DNA from: Cytobacillus gottheilii
Lineage (GTDB): Bacteria; Bacillota; Bacilli; Bacillales; Cytobacillaceae
Assembly: GCF_001636345.1 (NCBI RefSeq)
Contig: NZ_KV440945.1
Location: 739,340 to 803,339, forward strand
DNA: 64,000 bases
Reading direction: 5' to 3'
Under the pieces are notes generated by a model that was not told the origin of the DNA, did no database searches, and worked only from the letters and a program-made list of their open reading frames with translations. Numbering within the stretch: the stretch's first letter is position 1; every line of letters begins with the position of its first letter. The position numbers were made by a program, and so were the translations under genes. Positions 51,687-59,408 of this stretch are shown here, in pieces.

Positions 51687-51783
51687 TTTTATCCCTCTTT
51701 CCAATGTTTTCTTGGTCGTTAACATTGTGGACAAATAGGAATAAAATGACTCTTTCTTTTTACACAATTATATGGACTTAATC

Positions 51784-52045
51784 AAAAGCTGGATTATAGA
51801 GGTATGTTTCGCGCTTTATCGGGACTCCGATTACCAAAAGCTGGATTATAGAGGTGTATTTCTCGCATTATCGGGACTCTGTTTACCGAAATCTGGATTA
51901 TAGAGGTGTGTTTCGCACTTTATCGGGACTTCAATTACCAAAATCTGGATTAAAGAGGTGTGTTTCTCGCTTTACCACCTCATTGTTTCCCATATACTAG
52001 AGTATAGAGGTATGTTTTTCACCTTACCACGCTGGATTATAAAAG
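51784..52045. repeat. 52-bp tandem repeat array, right part
   Basis: Units begin at 51795, 51847, 51899 and 51951 (exactly 52 bp apart), then degrade with partial units near 52013 and 52039. Consensus is the same as on the left of the IS. Unit-to-unit differences are scattered substitutions, with no spacer-like unique segments. Confidence 0.9.
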
Positions 52046-52126
52046 TGTATTACCACTCTAACCACTCCCAAAAATCTAAATCTCACCCCACCCCCCTCAC
52101 TCAAAAATCCACCCCACCCCAAATAA

Positions 52127-52155
52127 AAGAGAGCCTGCATTCCGCAGGCTCTCCC
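52127..52155 (-). terminator. Terminator of the ykvA-like gene
   Basis: GAGAGCCTGC and GCAGGCTCTC pair perfectly around ATTCC; on the minus strand the hairpin is followed by TTTTATTT. Confidence 0.88.
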
Positions 52156-52161
52156 AAACTA

Positions 52162-52440
52162 TTAATCATTCAACACTTTATACTTTTCTTTCAGCCTTTC
52201 CGGTGCCATTTTAATCATTTGCTGCAGGAGAAAGGTGGTTAAGACGATGTCGTCGGTTACGCCGAAGATCGTCAGGAAATCGGGAATGATGTCGAAGGGC
52301 AGAAGGATATAGGCAACTACTCCAGCGACGGGCAGTACTTTCTTTGCCATGGAAACTTCCCGTGATAGAAAGTACTCTTTTAAGAAAGGGATAAACTTCC
52401 AAAATTTAAAGATGAATTTTACTCGTTTCATCCACCTCAT
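52162..52440 (-). CDS. YkvA/DUF1232 family membrane protein
   Basis: 92-aa protein of the DUF1232 (YkvA) family. The diagnostic stretch VVAYILLPFDIIPDFLTIFG is present near residues 40-60, followed by VTDDIVLTTFLLQQMIK. One or two hydrophobic segments suggest membrane association. Function is unknown. AAAGGGGG six bases before ATG 52440 supports the start; an in-frame ATG three codons on has the AGGTGG immediately adjacent and is less likely. Confidence 0.85.
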   Translation of the reverse strand: MRWMKRVKFIFKFWKFIPFLKEYFLSREVSMAKKVLPVAGVVAYILLPFDIIPDFLTIFGVTDDIVLTTFLLQQMIKMAPERLKEKYKVLND

Positions 52441-52515
52441 AAGTATCCCCCTTTAGATGTATTTAAGAAATAGTTCTTTTTAATTTATCCGGACTGGCGA
52501 ATTGTAAACCTCTGA

Positions 52516-52905
52516 TCAGTCGTTTTTAATGACGATATTATCGGTATCAGCACTTTTTAGGCCTTCATGGAAGATGAGTCTTGTCCGAAATTTGAATTGC
52601 GGGTTAACAGAGGTTTCGGGCAATTCTTCCGGCAGCTGGTAGCTGAAGGTGATCGATTGGGTTTGTTTAGGTTTAATAATTTTTGAAGTCAGAATGGTTG
52701 AGCTGCCAATGACTTCATCTATTTCTCGTTTTTCACAATGCATAATCAGGTCGCATTCAATTCGTTTGAGCGGCTGCGAGATAAAGCCGCCGGCGATGTT
52801 AAATTGTCCTTCGATGTTTTCTCCAACTGTGAATTCATATTTGGGTAAAACTAAGTCAATTTTGGCCGATCCGATACCAAGCATGCACATGTATTTTTGT
52901 AGCAT
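52516..52905 (-). CDS. Spo0M-like arrestin-fold protein, short form
   Basis: 129-aa protein resembling the N-terminal arrestin-like domain of the sporulation control protein Spo0M: MLGIGSAKIDLVLPKYEFTV, GENIEGQFNIAGGFISQPLK, then FSYQLPEELPETS. Full-length Spo0M is about twice this size, so this is a single-domain relative rather than a demonstrated sporulation factor. ATG 52905 is used; TTG 52908 is adjacent. It follows the FbpB-like small gene by about 25 bp and may be co-transcribed with it. Confidence 0.75.
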   Translation of the reverse strand: MLQKYMCMLGIGSAKIDLVLPKYEFTVGENIEGQFNIAGGFISQPLKRIECDLIMHCEKREIDEVIGSSTILTSKIIKPKQTQSITFSYQLPEELPETSVNPQFKFRTRLIFHEGLKSADTDNIVIKND

Positions 52906-52931
52906 CAAAGTGTACTCTCTCTCCTGAAATA

Positions 52932-53060
52932 TTATTTTGAATTGCTGTAGCGTTCATCAATTTTCTTTTCAATTTTATCAAGCTCTACTTGATTTTTTAA
53001 CAGTTCTTCTTTGTTTTTCTTTGTTAGTTCCTCAAGTGAAAATCTAATTTTCTTTTTCAT
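52932..53060 (-). CDS. FbpB-like small basic protein, 42 aa
   Basis: Short gene with an excellent ribosome site (GAGGTGG, eight bases before ATG 53060). The product begins MKKKIRFSLEELTKKNKEEL and ends EKKIDERYSNSK. It is rich in Lys and Glu, helical, and resembles the Fur-regulated FbpB small-basic-protein family, whose B. subtilis member works with the FsrA small RNA in iron sparing. No Fur box was recognised. The nearest upstream signals on this strand are a manganese riboswitch and two terminator hairpins, so expression may be tied to manganese rather than iron. Confidence 0.75.
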   Translation of the reverse strand: MKKKIRFSLEELTKKNKEELLKNQVELDKIEKKIDERYSNSK

Positions 53061-53167
53061 CGTTTCTCCACCTCATTGTAAAGTTCTAGTTTGTTGTTGT
53101 CCACTATCCATTAGCAAATTTTGTTGTCAATTTTGTGTAAAGAACATGCAGCTTGCAACAAGTAAAA

Positions 53168-53193
53168 GACCTTTGCCATAGACGGCAAAGGTC
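53168..53193 (-). terminator. Second hairpin after the manganese riboswitch
   Basis: GACCTTTGCC and GGCAAAGGTC form a perfect 10-bp stem, followed on the minus strand by TTTT. It looks like a duplicate of the riboswitch terminator at 53202-53227. Confidence 0.75.
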
Positions 53194-53201
53194 ATAAATA
53201 A

Positions 53202-53311
53202 AGACCTCTACCATCTGGTAAAGGTCTGGCTAACAATTTTTGAAATTGCCAACAGAACCGAGAGCGTATGCTCTGAAATGACGACTCTGCTGTAAAAGCT
53301 ACTCCCCTTTA
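53202..53311 (-). ncRNA. yybP-ykoY manganese riboswitch with terminator
   Basis: On the minus strand the RNA begins AAAGGGGAGTAGC (53310-53298), the hallmark of this family. AGTCGTCATTTC, a GAG..CTC hairpin, CTCGG, and TTAGCCAGACC follow in the expected order. The expression platform AGACCTTTACC/GGTAGAGGTCT (53227-53202) is a terminator hairpin with a T-rich tail. Known members turn on Mn2+ exporters or related genes when manganese is high. Here the first gene downstream is the FbpB-like small protein, with a second hairpin in between. Confidence 0.85.
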
Positions 53312-53339
53312 GGAGAACAACTATTAAATTTATACTTTT

Positions 53340-53368
53340 ATTTTATTAGATTTACGCGAAATTGTCAA
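53340..53368 (-). promoter_or_regulatory. SigA promoter of the manganese riboswitch transcript
   Basis: On the minus strand TTGACA (53368-53363), 17 bp and TAAAAT (53345-53340) form a near-consensus promoter about 30 bp upstream of the riboswitch aptamer. Confidence 0.85.
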
Positions 53369-53436
53369 ATATTTAGCGGTATGAAAAAGGGTTTCCAGAA
53401 CAATTTAAAGGTAAAAGACGGTGGAAGTGGTGACAT

Positions 53437-53985
53437 ATGAAAATACAGCTGCAATTGTTTTTGGCTTTTTTAAAAGTGGGGCTATTAGGGTATGGCGGCG
53501 GGCCGTCCTCGATTCCTCTTGTGCACGTGGAGGCAGTTGAACGCTATAAGTGGATGGACCGTGATGAGTTTGCAGATGTGTTAGCGCTTGGGAATGCTCT
53601 GCCCGGACCGATTGCTACGAAAATGGCTGGGTATATCGGTTATCGCATGGGCGGCTGGCTCGGAATGCTAAATGCTGTTGCAGCTACAACTGTACCAACG
53701 ATTATTCTCATGATTGTTGTTCTTACCGTGTTAAACGCTTACAAAAACAACCCAATGGTCGCTGGAATGTCGCAGGCCGTGGTTCCGATCGTTGCTGTCA
53801 TGCTCGGAAGTTTGACATGGGATTTTATAAAGAGTGCGGGAAAATCGGCATTAGGATGGAGGGGAACCATTCTGCTGCTTGCATTAGGGATCGTTTGCAT
53901 GCAGCTGTTGCATATACATCCGGCCATTCTGATTGGAGTGCTCATCGCGGCCGCATTTTTAAAAAAGGAAGGTGAAGGAAGATGA
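53437..53985 (+). CDS. Chromate-transporter family half protein, second pair, first half
   Basis: 182-aa CHR-domain protein, paralogous to the ywrB-like gene at 43456. The motif LLGYGGGPSSIPLVHVEAVE is near residue 15 and LALGNALPGPIATKMAGYIG near 48; several membrane helices follow. A ribosome site (GGTGGAAGTGGTG) lies before ATG 53437. It overlaps the next gene by four bases (ATGA). It runs divergently from the manganese riboswitch transcript. Confidence 0.88.
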   Translation: MKIQLQLFLAFLKVGLLGYGGGPSSIPLVHVEAVERYKWMDRDEFADVLALGNALPGPIATKMAGYIGYRMGGWLGMLNAVAATTVPTIILMIVVLTVLNAYKNNPMVAGMSQAVVPIVAVMLGSLTWDFIKSAGKSALGWRGTILLLALGIVCMQLLHIHPAILIGVLIAAAFLKKEGEGR

Positions 53986-54518
53986 GTATTTATATACAGC
54001 TGTTTCTCGCTTTTTTCATTCCTGGGATTTTAGGCTATGGCGGGGGACCAGCCTCCATTCCATTGATTGAAAAGGAAGTGGTCGACCGCTATCAGTGGCT
54101 GACAGTTAGTGAGTTCAGTGAGATGCTGGCTCTTGGCAATACACTTCCTGGTCCAATCGCAACGAAGATGGCCGGTTATATCGGATATGAGCAGGCTGGG
54201 ATATTAGGCGCCTTGATCACGGTCTTTGCCACAGTTGCACCATCGCTGATCCTCATGCTGACTCTGCTGAGTTTATTGATGAAACATAAGGAGTCTCCGA
54301 AAGTGCGGCGCCTGACCATCTATATTCGGCCAGTTATTGCCGTTCTTTTAGGTGTGATGACACTTGAGTTTTTCTATTCCTCGTGGGAGGGGGCGGGTCT
54401 ATGGCAAACTCTTCTGATTGGCGGTGCAGCCTTTCTTTTATTAGAAGTACTGAAGGTACATCCAGCTTATGTTATTGGCATTGGTCTTATTTATGGCTTG
54501 TTCTTTTTAGCAGCTTAA
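53982..54518 (+). CDS. Chromate-transporter family half protein, second pair, second half
   Basis: 178-aa CHR-domain protein, paralogous to the ywrA-like gene at 44060, with LGYGGGPASIPLIEKEVVDR near residue 15 and LALGNTLPGPIATKMAGYIG near 48. It overlaps its partner by four bases, as expected for a heterodimeric split transporter. Thus this window holds two complete split ChrA pairs about 9.5 kb apart. The substrate (chromate or another anion) cannot be told from sequence. Confidence 0.88.
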   Translation: MSIYIQLFLAFFIPGILGYGGGPASIPLIEKEVVDRYQWLTVSEFSEMLALGNTLPGPIATKMAGYIGYEQAGILGALITVFATVAPSLILMLTLLSLLMKHKESPKVRRLTIYIRPVIAVLLGVMTLEFFYSSWEGAGLWQTLLIGGAAFLLLEVLKVHPAYVIGIGLIYGLFFLAA

Positions 54519-54536
54519 GGCAGGTGGAGAGTTTCT

Positions 54537-54887
54537 TTAACCCTTATATACTTGTCCATCGCTGCTTTGATCGGGTTCTTCAAGACTAGTATCATTTTTC
54601 TCCTCATCTTCTTGAGTAAGTCTCCTTATATTAATATGACGAAACACCCGAATGATAGGGCGGACGATCATGGCCAAACTGCCGATGAGGTATGCTGAGT
54701 TAGGGTAAACAGAAGGTACATTTAGCAAGTTTAAGATACTTCCGGTGATAAAAAAACAGCCGATTACGGTATCCGCAATCCATTGAATGATATAGGTGTA
54801 TTGAGCAAACTGAATTTTAAATCTTCCCTGGTCGATTTCTATATCAATTCCGCCTTCATACTCTTTTCGTTTAACATTTTTAAGCAT
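54537..54887 (-). CDS. YrhK-like membrane protein
   Basis: 116-aa protein resembling the YrhK domain family: two hydrophobic helices (about 35-55 and 65-85) with GCFFITGSILNLLNVPSVYP between them, and a polar, acidic C-terminal tail. Function is unknown. AGGTG lies six bases before ATG 54887. It is convergent with the ChrA pair and divergent from the small ORF ahead of secA. Confidence 0.72.
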   Translation of the reverse strand: MLKNVKRKEYEGGIDIEIDQGRFKIQFAQYTYIIQWIADTVIGCFFITGSILNLLNVPSVYPNSAYLIGSLAMIVRPIIRVFRHINIRRLTQEDEEKNDTSLEEPDQSSDGQVYKG

Positions 54888-55026
54888 GTATTCACCTGAA
54901 TTCCTTTATATTGTTTTTTGCGATTTTGAATCCTCATTTATCCTATCTATATCACCTCCACATGGTTTAAAACGCATTCAGCTGCAAAAGAGACTATTTA
55001 TTCATACAATGTCCAAAGGTGTAACC

Positions 55027-55218
55027 GTGAACATTTCTTCAGCCTTCTTGCATAAGTTGTCACTGCCTAGTGTAAGTGGTAATATTAATAGGGAAAGAAA
55101 TCGTATTTATAGTAAAATGTTCATTGGCGGAGCTATTTTTTTATCTGCCGTGGTCTTATTGCCTATTACAGGCAGATTTACTCAGCTTATACGCTTCATC
55201 CTCGCATTCTTAAAATGA
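55027..55218 (+). CDS. Possible small single-pass membrane protein
   Basis: Candidate 63-aa ORF from GTG 55027 with AAAGGTG five bases upstream. The C-terminal half has one hydrophobic helix (MFIGGAIFLSAVVLLPI) and a second short hydrophobic end (LIRFILAFLK). No family is recognised. The open frame continues upstream to 54886, but no ribosome site supports an earlier start. It occupies the 430-bp space between the YrhK-like gene and secA. Confidence 0.35.
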   Translation: MNISSAFLHKLSLPSVSGNINRERNRIYSKMFIGGAIFLSAVVLLPITGRFTQLIRFILAFLK

Positions 55219-55316
55219 TTGACATAAGAGAAGGATAATTGTATTCGCTCACTTCACAGCAGACAAGCTGCGGAGGTTTATTTCGATCTTACTTTTCTAT
55301 TAAAGGAGCGTTTTTA

Positions 55317-57830
55317 ATGCTTGGAATTTTAAATAAAGTGTTTGACCAAAACAAACGTGAAATAAAACGTCTTGAAAAAACGGCTGATCAGGTAGAAGCA
55401 CTGGCAGCAAGTATGGAAAAGCTTTCTGATGAGGAATTAAAGGCAAAAACTGAAGAATTTAAAGGCCGCTATCAAAAAGGGGAAACCCTAGATGATTTAT
55501 TAATAGAAGCTTTTGCTGTTGTCCGTGAGGCAGCAAAACGCGTGCTGGGCCTATATCCATATAAGGTACAGCTTATGGGGGGCGCGTCCCTTCATGATGG
55601 CAATATTTCTGAGATGAAAACAGGGGAAGGTAAAACACTTACTTCTACATTGCCTGTTTATTTAAATGCGCTTGCCGGCAAAGGTGTCCACGTGGTGACA
55701 GTCAATGAATATTTGGCAAGCCGTGATGCGACTGAGATGGGACAGCTTTATGAATTCCTGGGGCTCTCGGTTGGATTAAACTTAAATGGCATTACAAAGG
55801 AAGAAAAACAGGCTGCTTATTTAGCAGATATTACGTACAGCACGAACAATGAGCTTGGCTTCGATTACTTGCGTGATAACATGGTGCTTTATAAAGAGCA
55901 GAAGGTACAGCGTCCGCTTTTTTATGCTGTTATTGACGAAGTCGACTCCATTTTAATTGACGAAGCGCGTACACCGCTTATTATTTCTGGTTCTGCGCAA
56001 AAATCTACTCAGCTGTATATCCAGGCAAATGCGTTTGTCAGCAGATTGAAGGCAGAGGAAGACTACACGTATGACGAAAAAACAAAAGGTGTTCAGCTGA
56101 CAGAAGAAGGGATGACAAAGGCGGAAAAAGCGTTTGGAATCGATAACTTATTCGATATCTCTCATGTTTCACTGAACCATCATATTACACAGGCGTTAAA
56201 AGCTCATTCCAGCATGCATATTGATGTGGATTATGTTGTGCAGGAAGGCGAAATTGTCATTGTTGACCAATTCACTGGCCGTCTAATGAAAGGGCGCCGC
56301 TACAGTGACGGGCTTCACCAGGCAATTGAAGCGAAGGAAGGATTGGAAATTCAGAATGAGAGCATGACACTTGCGACCATCACTTTCCAAAACTACTTCC
56401 GTATGTACGAAAAGCTTGCCGGTATGACTGGTACGGCGAAAACAGAGGAAGAAGAATTCCGCAATATTTATAATATGAACGTAGTCGTCATTCCAACAAA
56501 CCGTCCGATCGCTCGTGATGACCGTGCCGATTTAATTTATGCATCAATGGAAGGCAAGTATCGTGCGGTGGGTGAAGATATTGCCGAACGCCATAAAAAT
56601 GGACAGCCTGTGCTTGTTGGTACGGTTGCGATAGAAACATCTGAAATCATTTCTAGATACTTATCGAAAAAAGGCATTCCGCATAATGTCCTGAATGCGA
56701 AAAACCATGGAAGAGAAGCAGAAATCATTGCTGATGCCGGAAAGCAAGGCGCGGTCACAATTGCGACGAACATGGCGGGCCGTGGTACCGACATCAAGCT
56801 TGGTGAAGGCGTAAAAGAACTTGGCGGACTTGCGGTACTTGGAACAGAGCGCCACGAAAGCAGACGGATTGACAACCAGCTCCGCGGACGTTCAGGACGT
56901 CAGGGAGATCCGGGGGTCACACAATTCTATTTATCAATGGAAGATGAGTTAATGCGCCGCTTTGGTTCTGACAATATGAAGTCAATGATGGCTCGTCTTG
57001 GCATGGATGATACACAGCCGATTCAGAGTAAAATGGTGTCAAGAGCAGTAGAATCAGCGCAAAAACGAGTAGAAGGTAATAACTTTGATGCTCGTAAACA
57101 GCTTCTTTCTTATGATGATGTGCTTCGCCAGCAGCGTGAAATCCTCTATACACAAAGAAACGAAGTGCTTGAGGCTGAGAGCTTAAGAGAAATCATTGAG
57201 AGAATGATGTCGACGTCCATTCAGCGCAATGTTGAAGCTTTTACTCCTGCTCATGAAGAAGAGGAAAAGTGGAACCTGCAAGGTTTAATCGACTATGTGA
57301 ATGGAAATCTTTTAAATGAAGGAGATTTAACAATTGCTGAGCTGCAGGGCAAGGACAGCGAAGAAATTGTAAAACTTCTTCTAGATAAAGTAAAAGTGAA
57401 ATATGACGAAAAAGAAGTTCATCTTGCCGATCAAATGCGCGAATTCGAAAAGGTTATCGTGCTGAGAACCGTTGATACAAAATGGATGGACCATATCGAT
57501 GCGATGGACCAGCTTCGCCAGGGAATTCACCTTCGTGCTTATGGACAAATCGATCCGCTTCGTGAGTATCAGCAAGAAGGCTTTGCGATGTTTGAGCATA
57601 TGATTACATCGATTGAGGATGAAGTTTCAAGATTAGTCATGAAAGCTGAAATCCGCAATAACCTGGAGCGTCAGGAAGTAGCGAAAGGCCAAGCAGTCAA
57701 TCCGAAAGAGGATGGTGGCGAAAAGCTGAAGAAAAAACCAGTTGTGAAGCAGATGGATGTGGGCCGTAATGACCCATGTATCTGCGGAAGCGGCAAAAAA
57801 TATAAAAACTGCTGCGGTGCAGGAAAATAA
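55317..57830 (+). CDS. secA: Preprotein translocase ATPase SecA
   Basis: Motor of the Sec export pathway, 837 aa. Walker [16 protein letters not shown] is near residue 100, Walker [19 protein letters not shown] near 205, and the helicase motifs [16 protein letters not shown] and [13 protein letters not shown] near 485-530. The C-terminal zinc-binding, SecB/lipid-type tail ([16 protein letters not shown]) is present. ATG 55317 follows AAAGGAG; the open frame upstream to 55239 is not coding. Single-copy essential gene in its usual place before prfB. Confidence 0.98.
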   Translation: MLGILNKVFDQNKREIKRLEKTADQVEALAASMEKLSDEELKAKTEEFKGRYQKGETLDDLLIEAFAVVREAAKRVLGLYPYKVQLMGGASLHDGNISEMKTGEGKTLTSTLPVYLNALAGKGVHVVTVNEYLASRDATEMGQLYEFLGLSVGLNLNGITKEEKQAAYLADITYSTNNELGFDYLRDNMVLYKEQKVQRPLFYAVIDEVDSILIDEARTPLIISGSAQKSTQLYIQANAFVSRLKAEEDYTYDEKTKGVQLTEEGMTKAEKAFGIDNLFDISHVSLNHHITQALKAHSSMHIDVDYVVQEGEIVIVDQFTGRLMKGRRYSDGLHQAIEAKEGLEIQNESMTLATITFQNYFRMYEKLAGMTGTAKTEEEEFRNIYNMNVVVIPTNRPIARDDRADLIYASMEGKYRAVGEDIAERHKNGQPVLVGTVAIETSEIISRYLSKKGIPHNVLNAKNHGREAEIIADAGKQGAVTIATNMAGRGTDIKLGEGVKELGGLAVLGTERHESRRIDNQLRGRSGRQGDPGVTQFYLSMEDELMRRFGSDNMKSMMARLGMDDTQPIQSKMVSRAVESAQKRVEGNNFDARKQLLSYDDVLRQQREILYTQRNEVLEAESLREIIERMMSTSIQRNVEAFTPAHEEEEKWNLQGLIDYVNGNLLNEGDLTIAELQGKDSEEIVKLLLDKVKVKYDEKEVHLADQMREFEKVIVLRTVDTKWMDHIDAMDQLRQGIHLRAYGQIDPLREYQQEGFAMFEHMITSIEDEVSRLVMKAEIRNNLERQEVAKGQAVNPKEDGGEKLKKKPVVKQMDVGRNDPCICGSGKKYKNCCGAGK

Positions 57831-57839
57831 AGAATTCAG

Positions 57840-57869
57840 AAGCCGGCATAACCTTTGCCGGCTTATCGT
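57840..57869 (+). terminator. Terminator-like hairpin after secA
   Basis: AAGCCGGCA (57840-57848) and TGCCGGCTT (57856-57864) form a perfect 9-bp stem with a 7-nt loop, followed by ATCGTTTT. Confidence 0.78.
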
Positions 57870-57944
57870 TTTGAAATCACCGTGTACCATTTTGTTTCTG
57901 GTAGGATATAATGTATGATGGAAAAAAATAATGAGGTGACGTAA

Positions 57945-59046
57945 ATGGAATTAGCAGATATTCGGAATGAACTTGAAAAAACAGCTAAGATTTTAGCGGA
58001 CTTTAGGGGGTCTCTTTGACTTAGAAAACAAAGAGGCACGTATTGCAGAACTGGATGATGTTATGCTTCAGCCTAATTTCTGGGATGACCAGCAGCAGGC
58101 GCAAACAGTCATCAGTGAATCCAATGCATTAAAAGATGCAGTCAATGAATTCCACGATTTAAATGAGACATATGAAAATCTTGAATTAACATATGAGCTT
58201 GTTCGTGAAGAAAGCGATGAAGAGCTGCAGGCAGAACTTGAAAGCGAAATGAAGGATTTAATGAAGCGTTTAAGCGACTTTGAATTGCAGCTGCTTTTAA
58301 GCGAAGAATATGATAAAAACAATGCCATCCTTGAACTTCACCCAGGGGCAGGCGGAACCGAATCACAAGACTGGGGCTCCATGCTTCTTCGTATGTATAC
58401 ACGCTGGGCAGAGAAAAAAGGCTTCAAGGTGGAAACGCTCGATTACCTGCCTGGAGATGAAGCGGGCATCAAGAGCGTAACTCTTGCGATTAAAGGCCAC
58501 AACGCTTACGGCTACTTGAAAGCAGAAAAAGGTGTACACCGTCTTGTCCGTATTTCACCATTCGATTCATCTGGACGCCGCCATACATCTTTCGTATCAT
58601 GCGAAGTTATGCCGGAATTCAATGATGAAATTGAAATCGATATCCGCACAGAGGATTTAAAAGTTGATACGTATCGTGCGAGCGGTGCCGGCGGGCAGCA
58701 TATCAATACAACTGACTCAGCCGTTCGGATTACGCATACGCCAACAGGCGTGGTTGTTACATGCCAAACGGAACGCTCGCAAATCAAAAACCGTGAACGT
58801 GCAATGAAAATGCTCCAAGCTAAGCTATATCAGCGTAAAATTGAGGAGCAGGAGCAAGAGCTTGCCGAAATCCGCGGCGAGCAAAAAGAAATCGGCTGGG
58901 GCAGCCAAATCCGCTCATACGTCTTCCACCCATATTCCATGGTAAAGGACCACCGTACGAGCACAGAATCAGGAAATGTCCAAGGCGTCATGGACGGAGA
59001 CCTCGACAGCTTTATCAATGCTTACCTGCGTTCGCGCTTGAGCTAA
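57945..59046 (+). CDS. prfB: Peptide chain release factor 2 with programmed +1 frameshift
   Basis: Terminates translation at UGA and UAA. Two segments must be joined: 57945-58016 and 58018-59046. Codons 24-25 read CTT TGA C, preceded by the internal Shine-Dalgarno AGGGGG, the classic autoregulatory RF2 shift site; slipping +1 gives CTT GAC. The resulting 366 aa has the SPF recognition motif ([12 protein letters not shown]) and the catalytic GGQ ([10 protein letters not shown]). ATG 57945 follows GAGGTGA. The frame opening at 58063 is only the downstream part. Confidence 0.97.
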
Positions 59047-59052
59047 GAAATA

Positions 59053-59096
59053 TGAAAAAAGACCTTTGCTTATGGAACAGCAGAGGTCTTTTTTGA
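59053..59096 (+). terminator. Terminator of prfB
   Basis: AAAAAAGACCT and AGAGGTCTTTTTT pair around a 20-nt partly paired loop with TTGC/GCAG, ending in T residues. Confidence 0.75.
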
Positions 59097-59189
59097 TGAG
59101 TTATGAAAATTGAAGGCGGTAAATGTGGTTTTTGTTGGAGAGTAGACTTGGTGAGGGAGTGAGAGCTTTCAGGGGATGAGTTGAGTACT

Positions 59190-59261
59190 CGGAATAGGCG
59201 GAGAAATTCCGGTTAAAGTGTAAAAAAGGGCTAAAACAGCCAAAATAAGCGGAAAAATTCC
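59190..59261. repeat. GCGGA(G/A)AAATTCC repeats left of the IS4 element
   Basis: AGGCGGAGAAATTCCGGTTAA at 59196-59216, GGGCTAAAACAGCC and AAGCGGAAAAATTCC near 59247. The same string, GTAAAAAAGGGCTAAAACAGCC, recurs at 60997-61020 to the right of the element. The last 11 bp are the left target-site duplication. Confidence 0.85.
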
Positions 59262-59345
59262 ACTAGCATTGCATATGTATCCACAGGCCAAAAATTACCT
59301 CCTATTAATTGAAAAAATAGGAGGCTATTTTATGGACGCAAACAA

Positions 59346-59408
59346 AAAAGTCTCCTAAAGTAGAAGCTGAACCCACGTTATCCGTGACTGCTACTAAAGG
59401 AGACTTTC
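59346..59408 (+). promoter_or_regulatory. Inverted repeat sequestering the IS4 transposase ribosome site
   Basis: AAGTCTCCTAAAGTAG and CTACTAAAGGAGACTT are nearly perfect inverted copies about 30 nt apart. The second contains the Shine-Dalgarno AAGGAGAC of the transposase. Transcripts entering from outside would fold and hide it, a safeguard known in IS231-type and similar elements. Confidence 0.75.

Larger units (their letters stand above)
50405..51783 (-). mobile_element. IS256-family insertion sequence
   Basis: 1379-bp element, complete. Left end AGTCAAGTCC..ATTGTGTAAA and right end (complement) GATTAAGTCC..ATTGTGTAAA are imperfect inverted repeats resembling IS256 ends. It is flanked by an 8-bp direct duplication AAAAGCTG (50397-50404 and 51784-51791). 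It contains one transposase gene. Removing it restores the surrounding 52-bp repeat periodicity exactly. Confidence 0.9.

Noticed and set aside
50201-52045. CRISPR interpretation of the 52-bp array
   Set aside because: The whole 52-bp unit is conserved from copy to copy, so there are no unique spacers.
57945-58019. prfB as a pseudogene with an early stop
   Set aside because: The in-frame TGA is the conserved programmed frameshift site with its internal Shine-Dalgarno.
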